NCBI RefSeq assembly: GCF_001625195.1
Contig: NC_054390.1
Location: 2,442,027-2,506,026, forward strand
Source: Drechmeria coniospora
Lineage: Eukaryota > Ascomycota > Sordariomycetes > Hypocreales > Ophiocordycipitaceae
Length of the DNA stretch: 64,000 nt
Direction: 5' to 3'
Under the pieces are notes generated by a model, which worked only from the letters and a program-made list of their open reading frames with translations, was not told the DNA's origin and did not search any database. A program made the translations under genes and the position numbers. How positions within the stretch are numbered: position 1 is the stretch's first letter; every line of letters begins with the position of its first letter. Below are positions 1 through 11,309 of the stretch, piece by piece.

Positions 1-790
1 CGAGCTGGATACCAAGAAGAGCGTCAAGGTTGTTTGGCTGGCAGAGGGAATCACCAAGGAGGTAATAACGTCAACGTTCGCTTCTCGTTCGCCAAAAGAT
101 TCCCCGGCTGACGAGCGATGAAAAACGCAGGAGCTCTTCGACCTGCTTGTTCCCAAGACTGGGAACCTTGAGCACGTCGTCCAGGCCCTCGTCAAGAAGG
201 CGCAGATTCCCGACGAAGCCGAGGGTGGGCCGATTCGAATATACGAGGCAAGCACTAACAGGTTTTATCGCGAGCCGCCTCGGGACGGTCCCGTCTTGAA
301 TCTCAATGACTACACGCAGCTGTACGCCGAACGTATTCCCAAGGACGAACTCGGAGCCGATGACAACAGTTTCGTTCACGTCTTCCACTTCCAGGGCGAG
401 CTTAACCGGTCGCATGGCATTCCGTTCAAGTTTCTTTTGCAGGAGGTGAGTCGCCAGTCGCCGGTTCTACGTTGCGTTGACTGATACCCGAATAGGGGGA
501 GAAGTTTGTCGACACCAAGAAGCGTCTCGAGAAGCGCACCGGTCTGAAGGGCAAGAGCTTCGAGAAGATCAAGTTTGCCGTCATCCGACGTTCAAACTAC
601 TCGAAGCCGCAGTACATCAACGACGGTGAGTACTTCGTTGAGGACTTGGCGGATGAATCCTGGCTAACGGCGAGTTGCAGATGACGAGCTCTGGAACATG
701 GTTTCCCCTGAGGACGACTTCTTGGGCATGGATCACGTGGATAGAACCCGGACATTGCGGAATGGAGTCGGTGATCTTTTTCTCAAGTGA
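1..790 (+). CDS. Ubiquitin-specific protease, C-terminal part (Ubp15/USP7 type), 5' truncated by window edge
   Basis: Partial gene running in from the left edge. Coding exons are 1-61, 131-445, 496-625 and 681-790 (TGA at 788-790), giving the last 204 residues. Introns of 69, 50 and 55 nt have GTAATA, GTGAGT and GTGAGT donors, and each junction keeps the frame. The protein matches the C-terminal HUBL/ICP0-binding region of USP7/Ubp15: it begins ELDTKKSVKVVW, contains LNDYTQLYAERIPKDELG and HVFHFQGELNRSHGIPFKF, and ends DHVDRTRTLRNGVGDLFLK. The catalytic Cys/His domain lies outside the window. In this family the C-terminal Ub-like domains activate the protease, which deubiquitinates nuclear and cell-cycle substrates. 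The next gene is convergent. The family call is firm; the exact orthologue name is less so. Confidence 0.9.
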
Positions 791-1479
791 CGAGTCGTGG
801 ATTCCCGAAAGTTACGATGACGAGAAGTGGGATTCTGTGAGCGATGCGACGTCTGGACATGAATGTGAATGTCTTTGCATGGTGCATTATAGCGGCACGG
901 GGGCCCACGCGCTTCTTGTGGCAGTGTCGATTACCGGTAGATTCTGGTTGGTTATGGCCATTCTGTCTGGGATACAGCAAGGGGTGCATTGATCTCGGTG
1001 CGGGTTGGGAGGGGGGCATGTTGGACAAGGGATGACGGAGTGGGTGTACATGGTACATTCCTTCGTTGGCATTCATTCTCTGACAAGAGCAAACGCGCTG
1101 CAGCAGGTCGAGCCACTCATGGATGATTAGGCAGCATAATAGTAGCAAAGGGCAGATATGCTCGAACGAGGTAATCACATGTCTGGCAACGGATATGTTG
1201 GGAGTATTGTTGTTCATTGCGTGACGTTTCGTATCGCATGGCCTGCCAACCACTCGACGGAGACGGCACGGACGGGGGAGGAATACAGAACAAGCAACAA
1301 TGATTACTCTAGCAATCTTACACGCTTCTAGAGTGGGCGACAGGCTGGCTATGAGAGTTTGCTGACGTTGCATTCCGTTGATCCAATGGCATAGGCAAAT
1401 GTTCAGAACGTATGAGCGGCTGGCGTGCAGGCAAAGGAGCGGCAGGGGCACCGACGCCCTCTGCTTCGTCACCCACTCG
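791..1479. other. Gene-free 3' flanks of convergent genes
   Basis: This stretch lies between the stops of the deubiquitinase gene (+) and the asparaginase gene (-). It should hold both 3' UTRs. A 251-codon open frame crosses it on the minus strand, but it overlaps the asparaginase 3' end and its translation is His/Arg/Cys-rich with no family resemblance. I see no gene, RNA or repeat here. Confidence 0.6.
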
Positions 1480-3326
1480 TCACTGCTCTCGCTCATTCGT
1501 AGCGTCACGCGCGTGCTTGGCGAGAGGCCCACGCTCAATCTCCTCGACGGATAGGTGAGCGCCGGCGAGCCTCAGGAGCTGGGCACAGTCTTCCTTGCCG
1601 GAGAGAATGGCGAGAAAGAGAGGCGAGTTGTCGGCACGGTTCCGCTCATGGACGCTGGCGCCGCGGCGTAGAAGCTCAAGCATGATCTCGGTATTTCCGG
1701 ACACGGCGGCGAGGTGCACGGCCGTGTTGGCGGCGTAGTCGGCTGTCTGGAGCAGCTGGCTGCCCTCGCCCTCGAGAAGTTGCTTCACGACGCCGACCTC
1801 TTCGTTCTGGATGGCGTAGCCGAGGGCGGCAAAGGCGGATTCCTGAGGGGTAAGACGCGAGGCGGCCGGATCGAGGGGTGCGGACGGGTGCGAGAAGGTC
1901 GGGTGCGCAATCTCGGTCATCTCGCCACGCAGAGAGCGGGCGAACTGTTCGGCGACTTCCTTGCTCGAGAGGCCCGGCAAGGCGAGCAGGTACGAGAGCT
2001 TGGCGAGGGCAGCCTCGGCGGTGAGGTCGAGGCCGAAGATGACGCCGACGCGACCGAGCTGGGTGCCCGGGGCATAGACGGGGGAGACGAAGCCGCTGAC
2101 GCACTGGCTGACGTTGACGACGATGACGCCGCGCTCGACGGCAGCCTCGATGACTTGGGTGAGGCGGCCGTCGACGCCTCCGGGGACGTTGCCCATGCCA
2201 AAGGTCTCGAGGATGAGACCGCGCAGGCCAGGCAGGTGGAGGACGGCATCGACCATCTCGGGCTTGATGCCGGGGAAGATGCGCAGACAGGCGACGTGGG
2301 TGGTGTCGAGGTGCTTGTTGACGGAGAATTCAGCTATGGCGGTGGGTCGCAGGACGAGCGGCCAGTTGACGCTGATGCCGAGGCCGTTGACCTTGGCGAG
2401 GGGTTCACAGTTCGGGCTGGCGAAGGCCTCGAAGGAGGCGGCCGAGACCTTGGTCGTCCGGTTCCCGCGGTAGAGCTTGTGGTGGAAGAAGAGGCCGACC
2501 TCGGGGATGACGTAGGTGCCGGCGATGATGAGCGAGCCCAAGAGGTTGTCGACGGCGTCGCTCTGGAGGGCAAAGATGGGCGCCTGGGAGCCGGTGAGGA
2601 TGACGGGCTTGCCGAGGTTGGAGAACATGAAGGAGAGGGCGGATGCGGTGTAGGCGAGGGAGTCGGTGCCGTGGAGGATGACGAAGCCGTCGAAGAGGTG
2701 GTAGTTTTCCTTGACGGTGGACGCCATGGCGGCCCAGTCAGCGGCCTCGATGGAGGACGAGTCGAGGAGAGGGTCGAACTCGAGGATGCCGTAGCGAATA
2801 TGGCGCTGGTGGGCGGTGGGAGGGGTCCGGAGGGAGTCGATGGTGATGAGCTCGCCATTTCGGTAGGCATGGAGCTTGACTAACCTTTGTCAGCCGGCGC
2901 CGCGGACGCTGCAAGGTGAGGGGGTTGAGTGTGGTGAGGGAGCGTGTGGGTAACCGAGTCCGCGGTCGGGTGAGTGAGTGAGTGGGTGAGGGGGTGAGAG
3001 TTTGTGTCTGGGAGCGAGAGTTTGTGTCTGGGAGTGAGAGAGTGCGTGGTCGGTGATTGGGAAGTGATATTGTGTGAGTGCGAGTGTACGGGCGAGCGAG
3101 GGCGCGTCCCCAACTCGTGAGTGCACGGAGGCAGCTAGCTCTCACCATCAAGACCCGACATGTCGTTGAAGGACGGCCGCGGCTTCATGGCGCTGTCCAG
3201 GAAGCCTTGGCTCGGGGTGAGGCCATCAGGACCCTCTTGCATGCATATCGTGCCTCCGGTGCCGATGATGAGGACACGAGACTCGGGGAGATCGGCGTCG
3301 ATCTGGTGAAGCTGCGATGGTGACAT
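1480..3326 (-). CDS. Cytosolic type I L-asparaginase with C-terminal ankyrin repeats
   Basis: Two exons, 3326-3146 and 2879-1480, encode 526 aa. The 266-nt intron has donor GTGAGA and acceptor TTAG, and the join keeps the frame (GGLD-VKLHAYRNGE). Hydrolysis of L-asparagine to aspartate and ammonia is the family role. The first catalytic Thr loop is GTGGTI near residues 22-27, and the second motif is HGTDS at 130-134. The asparaginase core runs to about residue 370. It is followed by about three ankyrin repeats (around 395-510: AALGYAIQNEEVGVVKQLL, NTAVHLAAVSGNTEIMLELL, NSPLFLAILSGKEDCAQLL). This architecture matches animal and fungal ASPG, the so-called 60-kDa lysophospholipase. There is no signal peptide, so it should act in the cytosol. 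The ATG at 3326 places TGGTI at the normal distance from the N-terminus. Confidence 0.93.
2880..3145 (-). repeat. Low-complexity asparaginase intron with tandem GAGT-type and 21-nt repeats
   Basis: This is the single intron of the asparaginase gene. On the plus strand it shows GTGAGTGAGTGAGTGGGTGAG near 2968-2988, then a near-perfect tandem pair of about 21 nt (core AGAGTTTGTGTCTGGGAG) near 2996-3036. In the transcript this becomes a CTCAC/CACTC-rich pyrimidine tract. It is unusually long for this window, where most introns are 50-110 nt, so repeat expansion probably lengthened it. Confidence 0.7.
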
Positions 3327-3789
3327 GTTTCAAGGCGCAAGCGGATGTTGAGGGAATGGAGGAGGCATGTACAGTCGGTCGGTAGATGGAAACGATGTGT
3401 GGACTCGATTTTCAAATTTTACTTTGGGTATCATCTGCTATCAACCGCTTGTGACAGGCAAGGCCAAGGCAACGGTGGTGGGAAGTAGACGAGAGGACGG
3501 GATGGGAAACCCAGGAAGGGCAAGGCAAGGAAGGCAGACCAGGACGATGGACGTCGAGGAGGAGAGGAGGTTGTGCAACGATGACACCAATCGAATCGTA
3601 CGTATTAGTGGCCACCATCACGGCATGGGTATGGCGACTGGGTGCCGATCTAAGTAGGTGCCAAGTGGATGATGAATGGTGGATGGTAGTGCGAAAAATT
3701 ATCGTTGCTTTAGTCATAGGTACTGGCGTTTGGGGGGAAAGTGCGGTTGACTCGTGAGGCTGAGGCAGCTGCTCACGAGACACGAGACG

Positions 3790-4580
3790 TGGGAGTAGGT
3801 AAGTACTTACAACTAGGTGTACAGTACTCCGTACAGTAAGTGGGCGTACGCTGTAAGCAAGTATTGCCAGTACATGTGCACCTTTGGTTTAGGGAGTACT
3901 GCAATACGAGGACCCCGAGTAGGGATGTTAGTGCACGTTTCTGCAAGTACTCCGCTCTTGCATGCAAGTGTCTGCAGTGCGCAGGAAGTGGCAGTACAAC
4001 TAAGTAAGTATACAGAAGTAAGTACTCCGTATTGTACAGCCAGGCACCCACGTCACTACTGAATACTTACTACCTCCATCCACCTGTGTAAGTACAATAC
4101 AGTGGGGGCAAACAGAATTTATGCCTTTCGAAGTAACGTTCCTTGTTGCTAACACGGGGACGATACTTGATCGGCGATGAAGACATACTGTATTACAGTA
4201 CTTGCCGTATTTGCACAAATGCACCTACCTTGGCAGTACAGCAGGCAGGTGCATGTCCTTGCAATACTCCGTACTGTGCATGTACATGTACTGTACTAAG
4301 TAGTAGTAGGTGGGAAAGGTAAGGGACGACAACTACTTACTACACCTACAGTAAATACAGTGCAAGTAAGTACAAGCACACATGTACATGCACACTTCTA
4401 TCACACGGCTTGTGCCTACTTACTTGTAAGTAAGTAGTTGTGCTTCGTACACTGGTTAGCGAAAACTACTAGTAGTGTGACTCAGCCATTCAAGCAAGTA
4501 CAAGTATTTGCAGTATTCACTCTTGACTTATCGCACTCCGTACTGCAAGCAACAAGTACAAGCATGTTTGCTTTTTACTG
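3790..4580. repeat. GTAC-rich palindromic island
   Basis: Dense, imperfect repeats of AAGTACTTAC, ACTCCGTACAGT, TACATGTAC and GTAAGTA fill this stretch. The words are self-complementary, so the island looks alike on both strands. Outside it, in the neighbouring coding sequence, these words are not seen. It carries no ORF that resembles a protein. Confidence 0.75.
4098..4126 (+). mobile_element. Isolated Tc1-type terminal repeat end
   Basis: TA followed by CAGTGGGGGCAAACAGAATT and then TATGCC resembles the outer end of the deleted Tc1 element at 50769-51182 (TAGTGGGGGGCAAAAAGTATTTGCCC). The similarity ends within about 27 nt, and I find no partner end nearby. It may be a transposon remnant, or chance enrichment in this GTAC-rich DNA. 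Confidence 0.45.
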
Positions 4581-5248
4581 GATTATTCGCCAGTGACTCC
4601 GTCTTTCTCCGTCCTGCCGCATGATACATCGCTGGCCGGCAAGAACTTGCACGCCACGCGAAGTCCGGCTCGAGTATGATGGGACATGCTCACCAGTTGA
4701 AGTCGGCAGAAGACATGCACCGAGCACGGCGAACGAGCGTCAGAGATGAAAAAAAAAATGCTTGCTGCTACAGACCACACAAGTACTGTCCAACCATAGC
4801 GCCGGGCATGCCTTCCGAGCATGGTTGGTACCTCGCGTGGGGGTCCATCGCTGTGGATACAAAACAATGCAGATCGACCTTCAACCCATGCGTCAAGTCC
4901 ATCGGCGGGCGACTGCGCGTGAAGCGCCGACGAGGGCGCGGCCAAAAGGACTTGCAAGTCACCGTGACGTCGGCCGGGGAGGGACGAGTGCTGCGGCTGA
5001 TGCCTTCGGTGGTTGAGAGGATGACAATGAGGAGGAGTCAGTCCTTCGGCGACGATGCGGCCGTGCATCACGACACACCAGAGCCGCCGACGCGTGCGTG
5101 CGCTTGGTTCGATGTGCTCCTGCTCAACTCCACGCGTCTTGCCCGCAAGGCCCTGTCGTCGGCACCACCACCATGGCGCCAAGCAGCCCAAGGCTGAAGA
5201 TGTCGAGTTTCCTTCTCCCTCCCCACCCCAGTCGGCCGACGACGAGAA

Positions 5249-5749
5249 TTAGAGAAACAAGGGCCCGATGGCAACGGCGGCCGCGGCAGCGTACAGAAGA
5301 CTGTTGGCGGCAGAAAACCCGACGGTCTTCTTGCTGCCACCCGACGTCGAGGTCCCGTTGGTGGCCGACCTGGATGTTGATGAGGTCTTGGAAAGAAGGG
5401 ATTTGCATTCAGCGTTGATGGTTTTGTACATCTCGTCCGCCGTCATGGAGCTAGATTGGTTTTTGTTGATGCATTGAAAGCAAGGCATCATGGCCTTTGG
5501 CATATCCATCTCCTCATTCTTGCAGATGCATGCAGTCACCCGCTTCACCGCGGCAGTCAGGTTGTCGTCCGAGGAATCCGTCTCCGTTGTCTGCAAGCAC
5601 TTTTGAAGGGCCAAGGCTGGGGACTGGCAAGTCGAACGGCAGGTCTCGGGCAGCTTTTGTAGACCCATCGAATCCGCAAAAGCTGTCTCACTCGCTTGCG
5701 CGACGAGAAGAAGAGTGGTGCCGGCGAGGGCGAGAAGGTTGGCGTGCAT
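5249..5749 (-). CDS. Small secreted GPI-anchored cysteine-rich protein
   Basis: One exon encodes 166 aa from an ATG at 5749. A signal peptide (MHANLLALAGTTLLLVAQAS) ends near residue 20-26. Eight cysteines lie at 37, 41, 51, 74, 76, 90, 93 and 115, spaced C-x3-C-x9-C-x22-C-x-C-x13-C-x2-C-x21-C. An even count suggests four disulphides. A Ser/Thr-rich linker (120-140) leads to a hydrophobic C-terminus (YAAAAAVAIGPLFL), with a plausible GPI omega site in the SGG stretch near 136-138. The eight Cys recall CFEM proteins, but the spacing differs, so I do not call CFEM. The likely site is the plasma membrane or cell wall outer face. Function is unknown. Confidence 0.8.
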   Translation of the reverse strand: MHANLLALAGTTLLLVAQASETAFADSMGLQKLPETCRSTCQSPALALQKCLQTTETDSSDDNLTAAVKRVTACICKNEEMDMPKAMMPCFQCINKNQSSSMTADEMYKTINAECKSLLSKTSSTSRSATNGTSTSGGSKKTVGFSAANSLLYAAAAAVAIGPLFL

Positions 5750-5837
5750 GGTGAAGATGTCGGGGTCGTCTGTGAATAGGAAAGTCGAATATCGAACTGA
5801 ATATCTCGTCCCCCTTTCTACGACGGGGTTCCCTCTC

Positions 5838-5843
5838 TTTATA
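5838..5843 (-). promoter_or_regulatory. TATA box of the GPI-anchored protein gene
   Basis: TATAAA reads on the minus strand about 90 nt upstream of the ATG at 5749, in the context CCTATAAAGAGAGGG. A start site 25-35 nt downstream would give a 5' UTR of about 60 nt. A sharp TATA box fits an inducible or highly expressed surface-protein gene. Confidence 0.6.
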
Positions 5844-5939
5844 GGTTGCTCGCTTTCACATATATCCTAGGGATATCGTTCGGTCGACCCGGTCGGGGTG
5901 GGAAGCACGAGTAATACATCATGACTGGATTTTTCCGGT

Positions 5940-7760
5940 GGTACTCGTACGTTGTATGGAGCACGGAGTACAGTGCACCTACTTACATGCACTTATGTCG
6001 GCGAAAGTACTTAGGTGTGCTTGTAGGTGGACTCGCTTGAACGCCCAACACCCAAGTAAGTGAGTAGAGTACTTGCACTGTGGGGTTCGGAACACACTGA
6101 TTCCTGCCAAAGTAAGCAAGTCCTCCGTACTCCGTAGGTGCACTTGCGCTGCGAAGTACAGGTACAAGCACGGTTGTACTCATTACATGGAAGTAAGTAA
6201 GTACGTTGGTCGTGATGTCAATGGATGGATTAGTAGTATTCTTGTACAAGTAGTGGTGGGTCTTATTTTGTCGGTTTGCACACGTTATGAATACGACCCA
6301 TACTTGGTGTCATGCGCCACCATGTATTACGCGCTACCGCGTGCATTTACTTACATGTGCACTTGGTTGCACCCTGTGAGTATTTGTACATGTACGGAGT
6401 GCAGCCACTGTAAGAGTGGAGTGCCTGGCAAGAAAACGGGGCGACCGTGTCCGTCAACGGATCAATACTTGCACGTGCTCGGAAATACAGTACTAGAATA
6501 CACCAAAGTACAAGTACAGGCGGGCGAACAAACGAGTGTCAGCGTGTGCGTGCATCCTTGCTCGTTCGTCAGGTAATAATAGTGCGTACTTGTACCTTCT
6601 GGTAGGGACTACTCCGCAAGTGTACAGTCTACGGGGTACCAAGGTGGTAGTGCACTGTTGTTGGGCGAACACACAAATAATCCTGTTAGTATAGGAGCAC
6701 TGCATGTTGGTAGTGTACATGTGCGTTGTAATAAGAAATACCCCGGTATTCCATAAGTAAGTAAGTACTTACTTAATTAAGTACTGTACGGAGTAAGTAC
6801 GGAGTAAGTACGGAGTACTCTGCACATACTTACTTAGAGTAAATACTTGTAGTTGTACGGAGTACTGTAAGTACCACTAACTGTACTTATATTATACATG
6901 CGTCCTTACCCGCGCCGGCTGGACACCATTATTGTCGGGGTAACAGTACGGTGCCCAGAGATATTAGACGGGGGTGCCCTGATCTGTAAAACATCCCAAG
7001 TGCCCATTCATCTGGATGGACATGTACTTAATTACTTGAGTACTCGGACAGTACAACTACTTACATGTACGGAATAATTAAATGCAAGTAATTTACAAGT
7101 ACGGATACGGAGCAGTATTAAGGATGGAGTACGGGACCTGTGCTGTACTCTACAAGTACACAAGTACATCTATGTGTACTAAGTACAGTGCACGTACGGA
7201 GTATTACTTGCAAATGTGCAGTACACTTAATAGCTTCTACTGTACGTGACTTTGACTTGGCCTCTTAAATCGTCCGATCAGTCCCAGAAAGAGTCAATCA
7301 AGTGCCTCGGAAGATTTCGTACCAGTCCCCTCCGCTCCGTACTTGCGTACCAAGCACAGCACTACTGTGCGGGGTAAGTACACTTACAACTACTCGCAGT
7401 AGTACGTAATACAGCAGGCGTACAGAGTAAGTACATGTGCAGGACTCTGTACTGGGGTCTTGCTTGTAATTACTTGTACTGTAGTAATAATTACTGGCAC
7501 AGCAAGTGCGTACTAGGTTCCTACGTCTCCTTATGTACACCTAAGTACAGTAGTTGTACAGAGTACACGTAAGGTGGTAGCACTTGTGGTGTGCAAGTAA
7601 AGTACCTGTGTACACTTACACTTGCCCAAGTAACAGTGCAATAAACTACAGTAAGTACAATAAACTACAGTACAGTACTCCGTACTTACATGCAATACGG
7701 TCCATGACGTCTTTGGCGCTTGACTGCATTCCAAGGTAATAGTACCGACCAGCTCGAGCA
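5940..7760. repeat. Large GTAC-rich palindromic island
   Basis: This is one of the longest islands, about 1.8 kb. It is made of TACTTAC, GTACGGAGTA, ACTCCGTAC, CATGTAC and AGTAAGTAC words. Part of it is tandem: TACGGAGTAAG repeats three times at 6786-6818. Open frames here are short and Tyr/Cys/Val-rich because TAC, TGT and GTA codons dominate, so I reject them as genes. Confidence 0.8.
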
Positions 7761-9010
7761 ATGGCAAGGGGCACGATATCATATATTACTATATTATATC
7801 CACATCAAAAGTAGGTCGCGGGTATTGTCTTGTTTGCCCGTTCCTGCTATGACTACGTACTTGAGTACATACAGGCACCTCTCTCTCAACGCCCTTTCTC
7901 GTCGAAATGCGTTGATGGACGTAGAATGCCGCGTCGGTCCTTTCAAGCAAACAACCGAGCGTTCCTTTGACATTGTATTTACTATCTGCCTCTTTTTCAC
8001 GCGTCGAATCCGGCATGGGCGCCCCATCGCACGCGGGAATCGATCATGCTCGAAAGGGTGCTGACGTGGGCTCCGTTTGGAAGAGGGATATTTAGAACCG
8101 TGGACGGCTGAACCGTAGCCTCTCGTTCAATCGATGGCAGTATGAACACTGTACCCCGTACATGTCAATACTTGCAAGTTTTCGTTATTGGTGCTCTGAT
8201 CCAAACCATCCATCCTACACACATGCATTTGTATCTGGCCACTGGGGGAAACGCCCGTGCATTCTCCCATACAGACAAGTGTGTACTCCATACCTAGGTA
8301 CTAACGTACTGTAGGTACCCAGCTTGGTACCCAGCTTGTACATGTACTACGTACGACCAGTAGTACAAGTATTGATACTGTAGGCAAGCAGTGTTTGCAA
8401 TGCCTATACTGGTACAGTATGCCATACGCAAGGCGGCGGATGCAGTATGTAAGTGGTATTCAGATTGGCAGGCATTCATAACGTGTGCACGTATGTGGAC
8501 ATGTGCTGCGAGGCATAAATCTACCATAGTTGTGCCGTAACACCAACATGTTCGTAAGTACTTACTTGCCTGTAAGTAATTACTGTAAGTGTACCTACAT
8601 GAACGTCGTGGCTGGTGCGACGAGATGACGATGCACCAAGTGGGGCAGCTTGGATCAGTCCAGCCTGGTGGACTGAGCCAGAAGGGGGCAAGAAGTATTA
8701 CTGTAGGCAACTGTTTGCACCTACTGTACTCCGTAGCTGTAGGTACTTGCAACATCAGGCTGTCGTCTGACAAAGCAAACCGCCGTGCCTAACCGTCTTT
8801 AGTTGGTTCCGCCACGGCCAAGCACGTTACTTCGTTGCTTGCCATGTCTGGCACTTGCGCCCGACCAACCGACCTACAGTACAGCAGTAGTTTGTGCTCC
8901 GGATCCTCTACACCATCGCTCGCAATTCTACCCATTCGCCGGTTTGTCGGCATCGATAACGCTTGTAGATGCCGTCCTTGTCACCGCCCACCTAGATCGC
9001 TGCCGGCGCC
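7761..9010. other. Upstream region of the Bur1-like kinase gene, with a second GTAC island
   Basis: About 7761-8140 is non-repetitive with no recognisable gene. About 8140-8760 is again GTAC-rich, with a short direct duplication GTACCCAGCTTG at 8316-8339. From 8770 to 9010 the DNA becomes GC-rich and should hold the promoter and 5' UTR of the kinase gene starting at 9011. An open frame from 8835 runs into the kinase, but only because exon and intron are both open in that frame. Confidence 0.6.
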
Positions 9011-10981
9011 ATGGAACGCGCTCCCGAGCCGATGGCCGGCGGCACCTCCTCCCCGCGCTCCTTTGCACTTGCTCACGTGCGCCCCAAGTCGAGCTTCGTC
9101 GGCTGCTCGCGCATCTCCGATTACGACTTGCAGGGGAAGCTGGGCGAAGGAACGTTTGGGTGAGCGCCTCGGTCCCAATCCCCCCCCCCCGCCGTGCCCG
9201 CCTCGGCGGCTGGCCGGCCGTGACCGGAACAGGCTGTTGGCTGACCCCGGTCCCTTGACGCGAATAGCGAGGTCTATCGAGCTCGGTCGAGGAAGACGGG
9301 CGCGCTCATCGCGCTCAAGAAAATCATCATGCATCACGAAAAGGATGGGGTACGCCGCCGGCGGTGCTGGACCGATCCTCCTGCGCCGGTCGCTGACCTT
9401 GACCCAGTTCCCCATCACGGCCCTGCGAGAGATCAAGCTCCTCAAACTCCTATCGCACCCCAATGTCCTCCGACTGGAAGACATGGCCGTGGAGCACCCG
9501 ACGAGATCGAGTAAGCAGACGCGACCGCCCGCCCGCCCCTCTCCCCCGGCGGGATCCCGACCGAGCCTTCGTTTCGCTGACACGCCGCCGACAGCCGACA
9601 AGCGCAAGAAACCCATCATATACATGGCGACGCCCTACATGGACCACGACCTGTCGGGCCTTCTCGACAACCCCTCGGTCCACTTCAAGGAAGCGCAGAT
9701 CAAGTGCTACATGAAGCAGCTGCTCAAGGGCCTCAGCTACCTCCACGACAATCACATCCTGCACCGCGACATGAAGGCGGCCAATCTTCTCATCAACAAC
9801 CAGGGCATCCTCCAGATTGCCGACTTTGGCCTCGCCCGCCACTACGACGGTCGTACGCCGCAGCCGGGCCGGGCCATGGGCGATGGCCGGCGTGACTACA
9901 CGGGCCTCGTCGTCACTCGCTGGTACCGTCCGCCAGAGCTCCTGCTGCAGCTGAGGCAGTACACCACCGCCATCGACGTCTGGGGCGTTGGGTAAGATAG
10001 GCCACCTCGCCGAGGCGCACCTTTGCCGGCCACGCTAACAAGCCTCAGCTGTGTGTTTGGCGAGATGTTGGTGGGCAAGCCCATCCTCGCCGGCGAGAGC
10101 GACGCGAATCAGCTCGAGTTGATCTGGGACCTCATGGGCACGCCCAACGACGATAACATGCCCGGATGGAAGCGGCTCCCCGGGGCGGAGCACCTCTCCC
10201 CCCGCTCGAGGCCCGGAAACCTGCAGAACCGGTTCAGAGAGTAGGTTGCCGACCTTTGATCCATGCGCCACGCCGCGCACCACCACCGCCGTCGTTCCTC
10301 TTCTAACCCGACACCGGCAGGTTTGGCTCGGGGGCGATAGTGTTGCTCAAGGACCTCATGAAGCTCGACTGGCGAACGCGAATCAACGCGGTTGATGCTA
10401 TGGAGCACTCCTACTTCAAGATGGCGCCCCTGCCATTGGAACCGCACGAGATTCCGACGTACGAGGAGAGCCACGAGCTGGATCGGAGAAAGTTTCACGA
10501 TCGCAAGGCTGCCCTCCCGCCAGCGCCCAAGGGCGGGACCGTCGGCGTCGGCCCCGACGCCAACGGGGCCACCGCCGGCTTCAACAGCAGCGACGGCTAC
10601 AGCGGCCGAAATGGCATCCACGGCGCCGCCGGCAGGTACCGAAGCGGTCATGACGACCGGCGGCCGGCGTGGCAGCGAGATCGTGGACCGACGTCGCGAC
10701 CGCCGCAGGATCGACCGGGCAATCGAGACGACGTCGACTACCGGGACCGGGGGCCGCCGCCGAGAGGGCGGCTTCCCGCTCGAGGAGCCGACGTGGACAC
10801 GTACATACCAAGCTACCCCCGCGAAGACGCGGGACGACGTAGGGATGACCAGGCTCGGGACGATCGCCACCACTACCTGAGCAACGATCGATGGAACGAG
10901 CGGGACCGGCGGACGAGAAGCCGCAGCAGATCCCCCATCCACGGCAGACGAGACCGGGATCGCGACATGTACCGACGATGA
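9011..10981 (+). CDS. BUR1: Cyclin-dependent protein kinase, Bur1/CDK9 type
   Basis: Six exons: 9011-9159, 9268-9349, 9408-9510, 9595-9991, 10049-10240 and 10321-10981, encoding 527 aa. All junctions keep the frame. Kinase landmarks are GEGTFG at 45-50, catalytic Lys67, the cyclin-binding helix PITALRE at 79-85, HRD at 168-170, DFG at 188-190, T-loop Thr219 ([10 protein letters not shown]) and DVWGVGCVFGEM. PITALRE plus the fungal [19 protein letters not shown] context points to Bur1/Sgv1, the CDK that phosphorylates Spt5 and the Pol II CTD during elongation. The C-terminal 170 residues are Arg/Asp/Gly-rich and end with RSRSRS, as usual for fungal Bur1. Intron 3 (84 nt) has no in-frame stop. 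It converges with the next gene. Confidence 0.93.
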
Positions 10982-11309
10982 CGGGCGCCAGCGACGAAGC
11001 TGGGCCGTGGCCTCGATTGCGCCGGCCGCATGCGATTGCCGGCAGTAACCCACCCGTCGGGTCTCAATTTCTCTTCACGAAAGCGTCTCGCAAACGCTGG
11101 GGGTTGACGCGGAGCCTAATATCGTCCTCGAACGAAGCGCGCATCGGCGCTGGCTGGCAGGCAGGATGGAGCTGCGAACGGCAAGGCTTGTCAACGAGCG
11201 TGCGTCAGGCGACCCGACGTCGAGGATGTCGTGCCCCTTGCGGCCGTGTATGAAGCAGAAGAAAGGGTACCAGTAGCTACCAACGTGATGTGTCATGAAA
11301 CGAGGTCGA
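10982..11309. other. Gene-free convergent 3' flanks
   Basis: These 328 nt separate the stop of the Bur1-like gene (+) from the stop of the small membrane-protein gene (-). I see no repeat, RNA or ORF beyond shadow frames. Confidence 0.6.

Larger units (their letters stand above)
3327..5248. other. 1.9-kb intergenic region with a GTAC-rich island
   Basis: The stretch lies between the asparaginase start and the stop of the GPI-protein gene; both genes are on the minus strand. Its left part (3327-3790) should hold the asparaginase promoter. About 3790-4580 is dominated by AGTAC, TACTTAC and ACTCCGTAC words. From 4580 to 5248 it becomes GC-rich unique DNA with open frames on both strands (4583-5191 minus, 4676-5197 plus). 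Their translations look like shadow sequence, with frequent Arg, His and Cys and no domain, so I do not call them. Confidence 0.6.

Noticed and set aside
783..1538. 251-codon minus-strand frame
   Set aside because: It overlaps the asparaginase C-terminus and the convergent 3' UTRs; the translation is rich in His, Arg and Cys with no domain.
1714..2883. 389-codon plus-strand frame opposite the asparaginase gene
   Set aside because: Antisense shadow: Asp/Glu/Gly-rich repeats mirror the GC-rich codons of the real gene.
4583..5197. Overlapping 202-codon (-) and 173-codon (+) frames
   Set aside because: Both strands open at once in GC-rich DNA, with no domain, signal or codon bias. Neither is a convincing gene.
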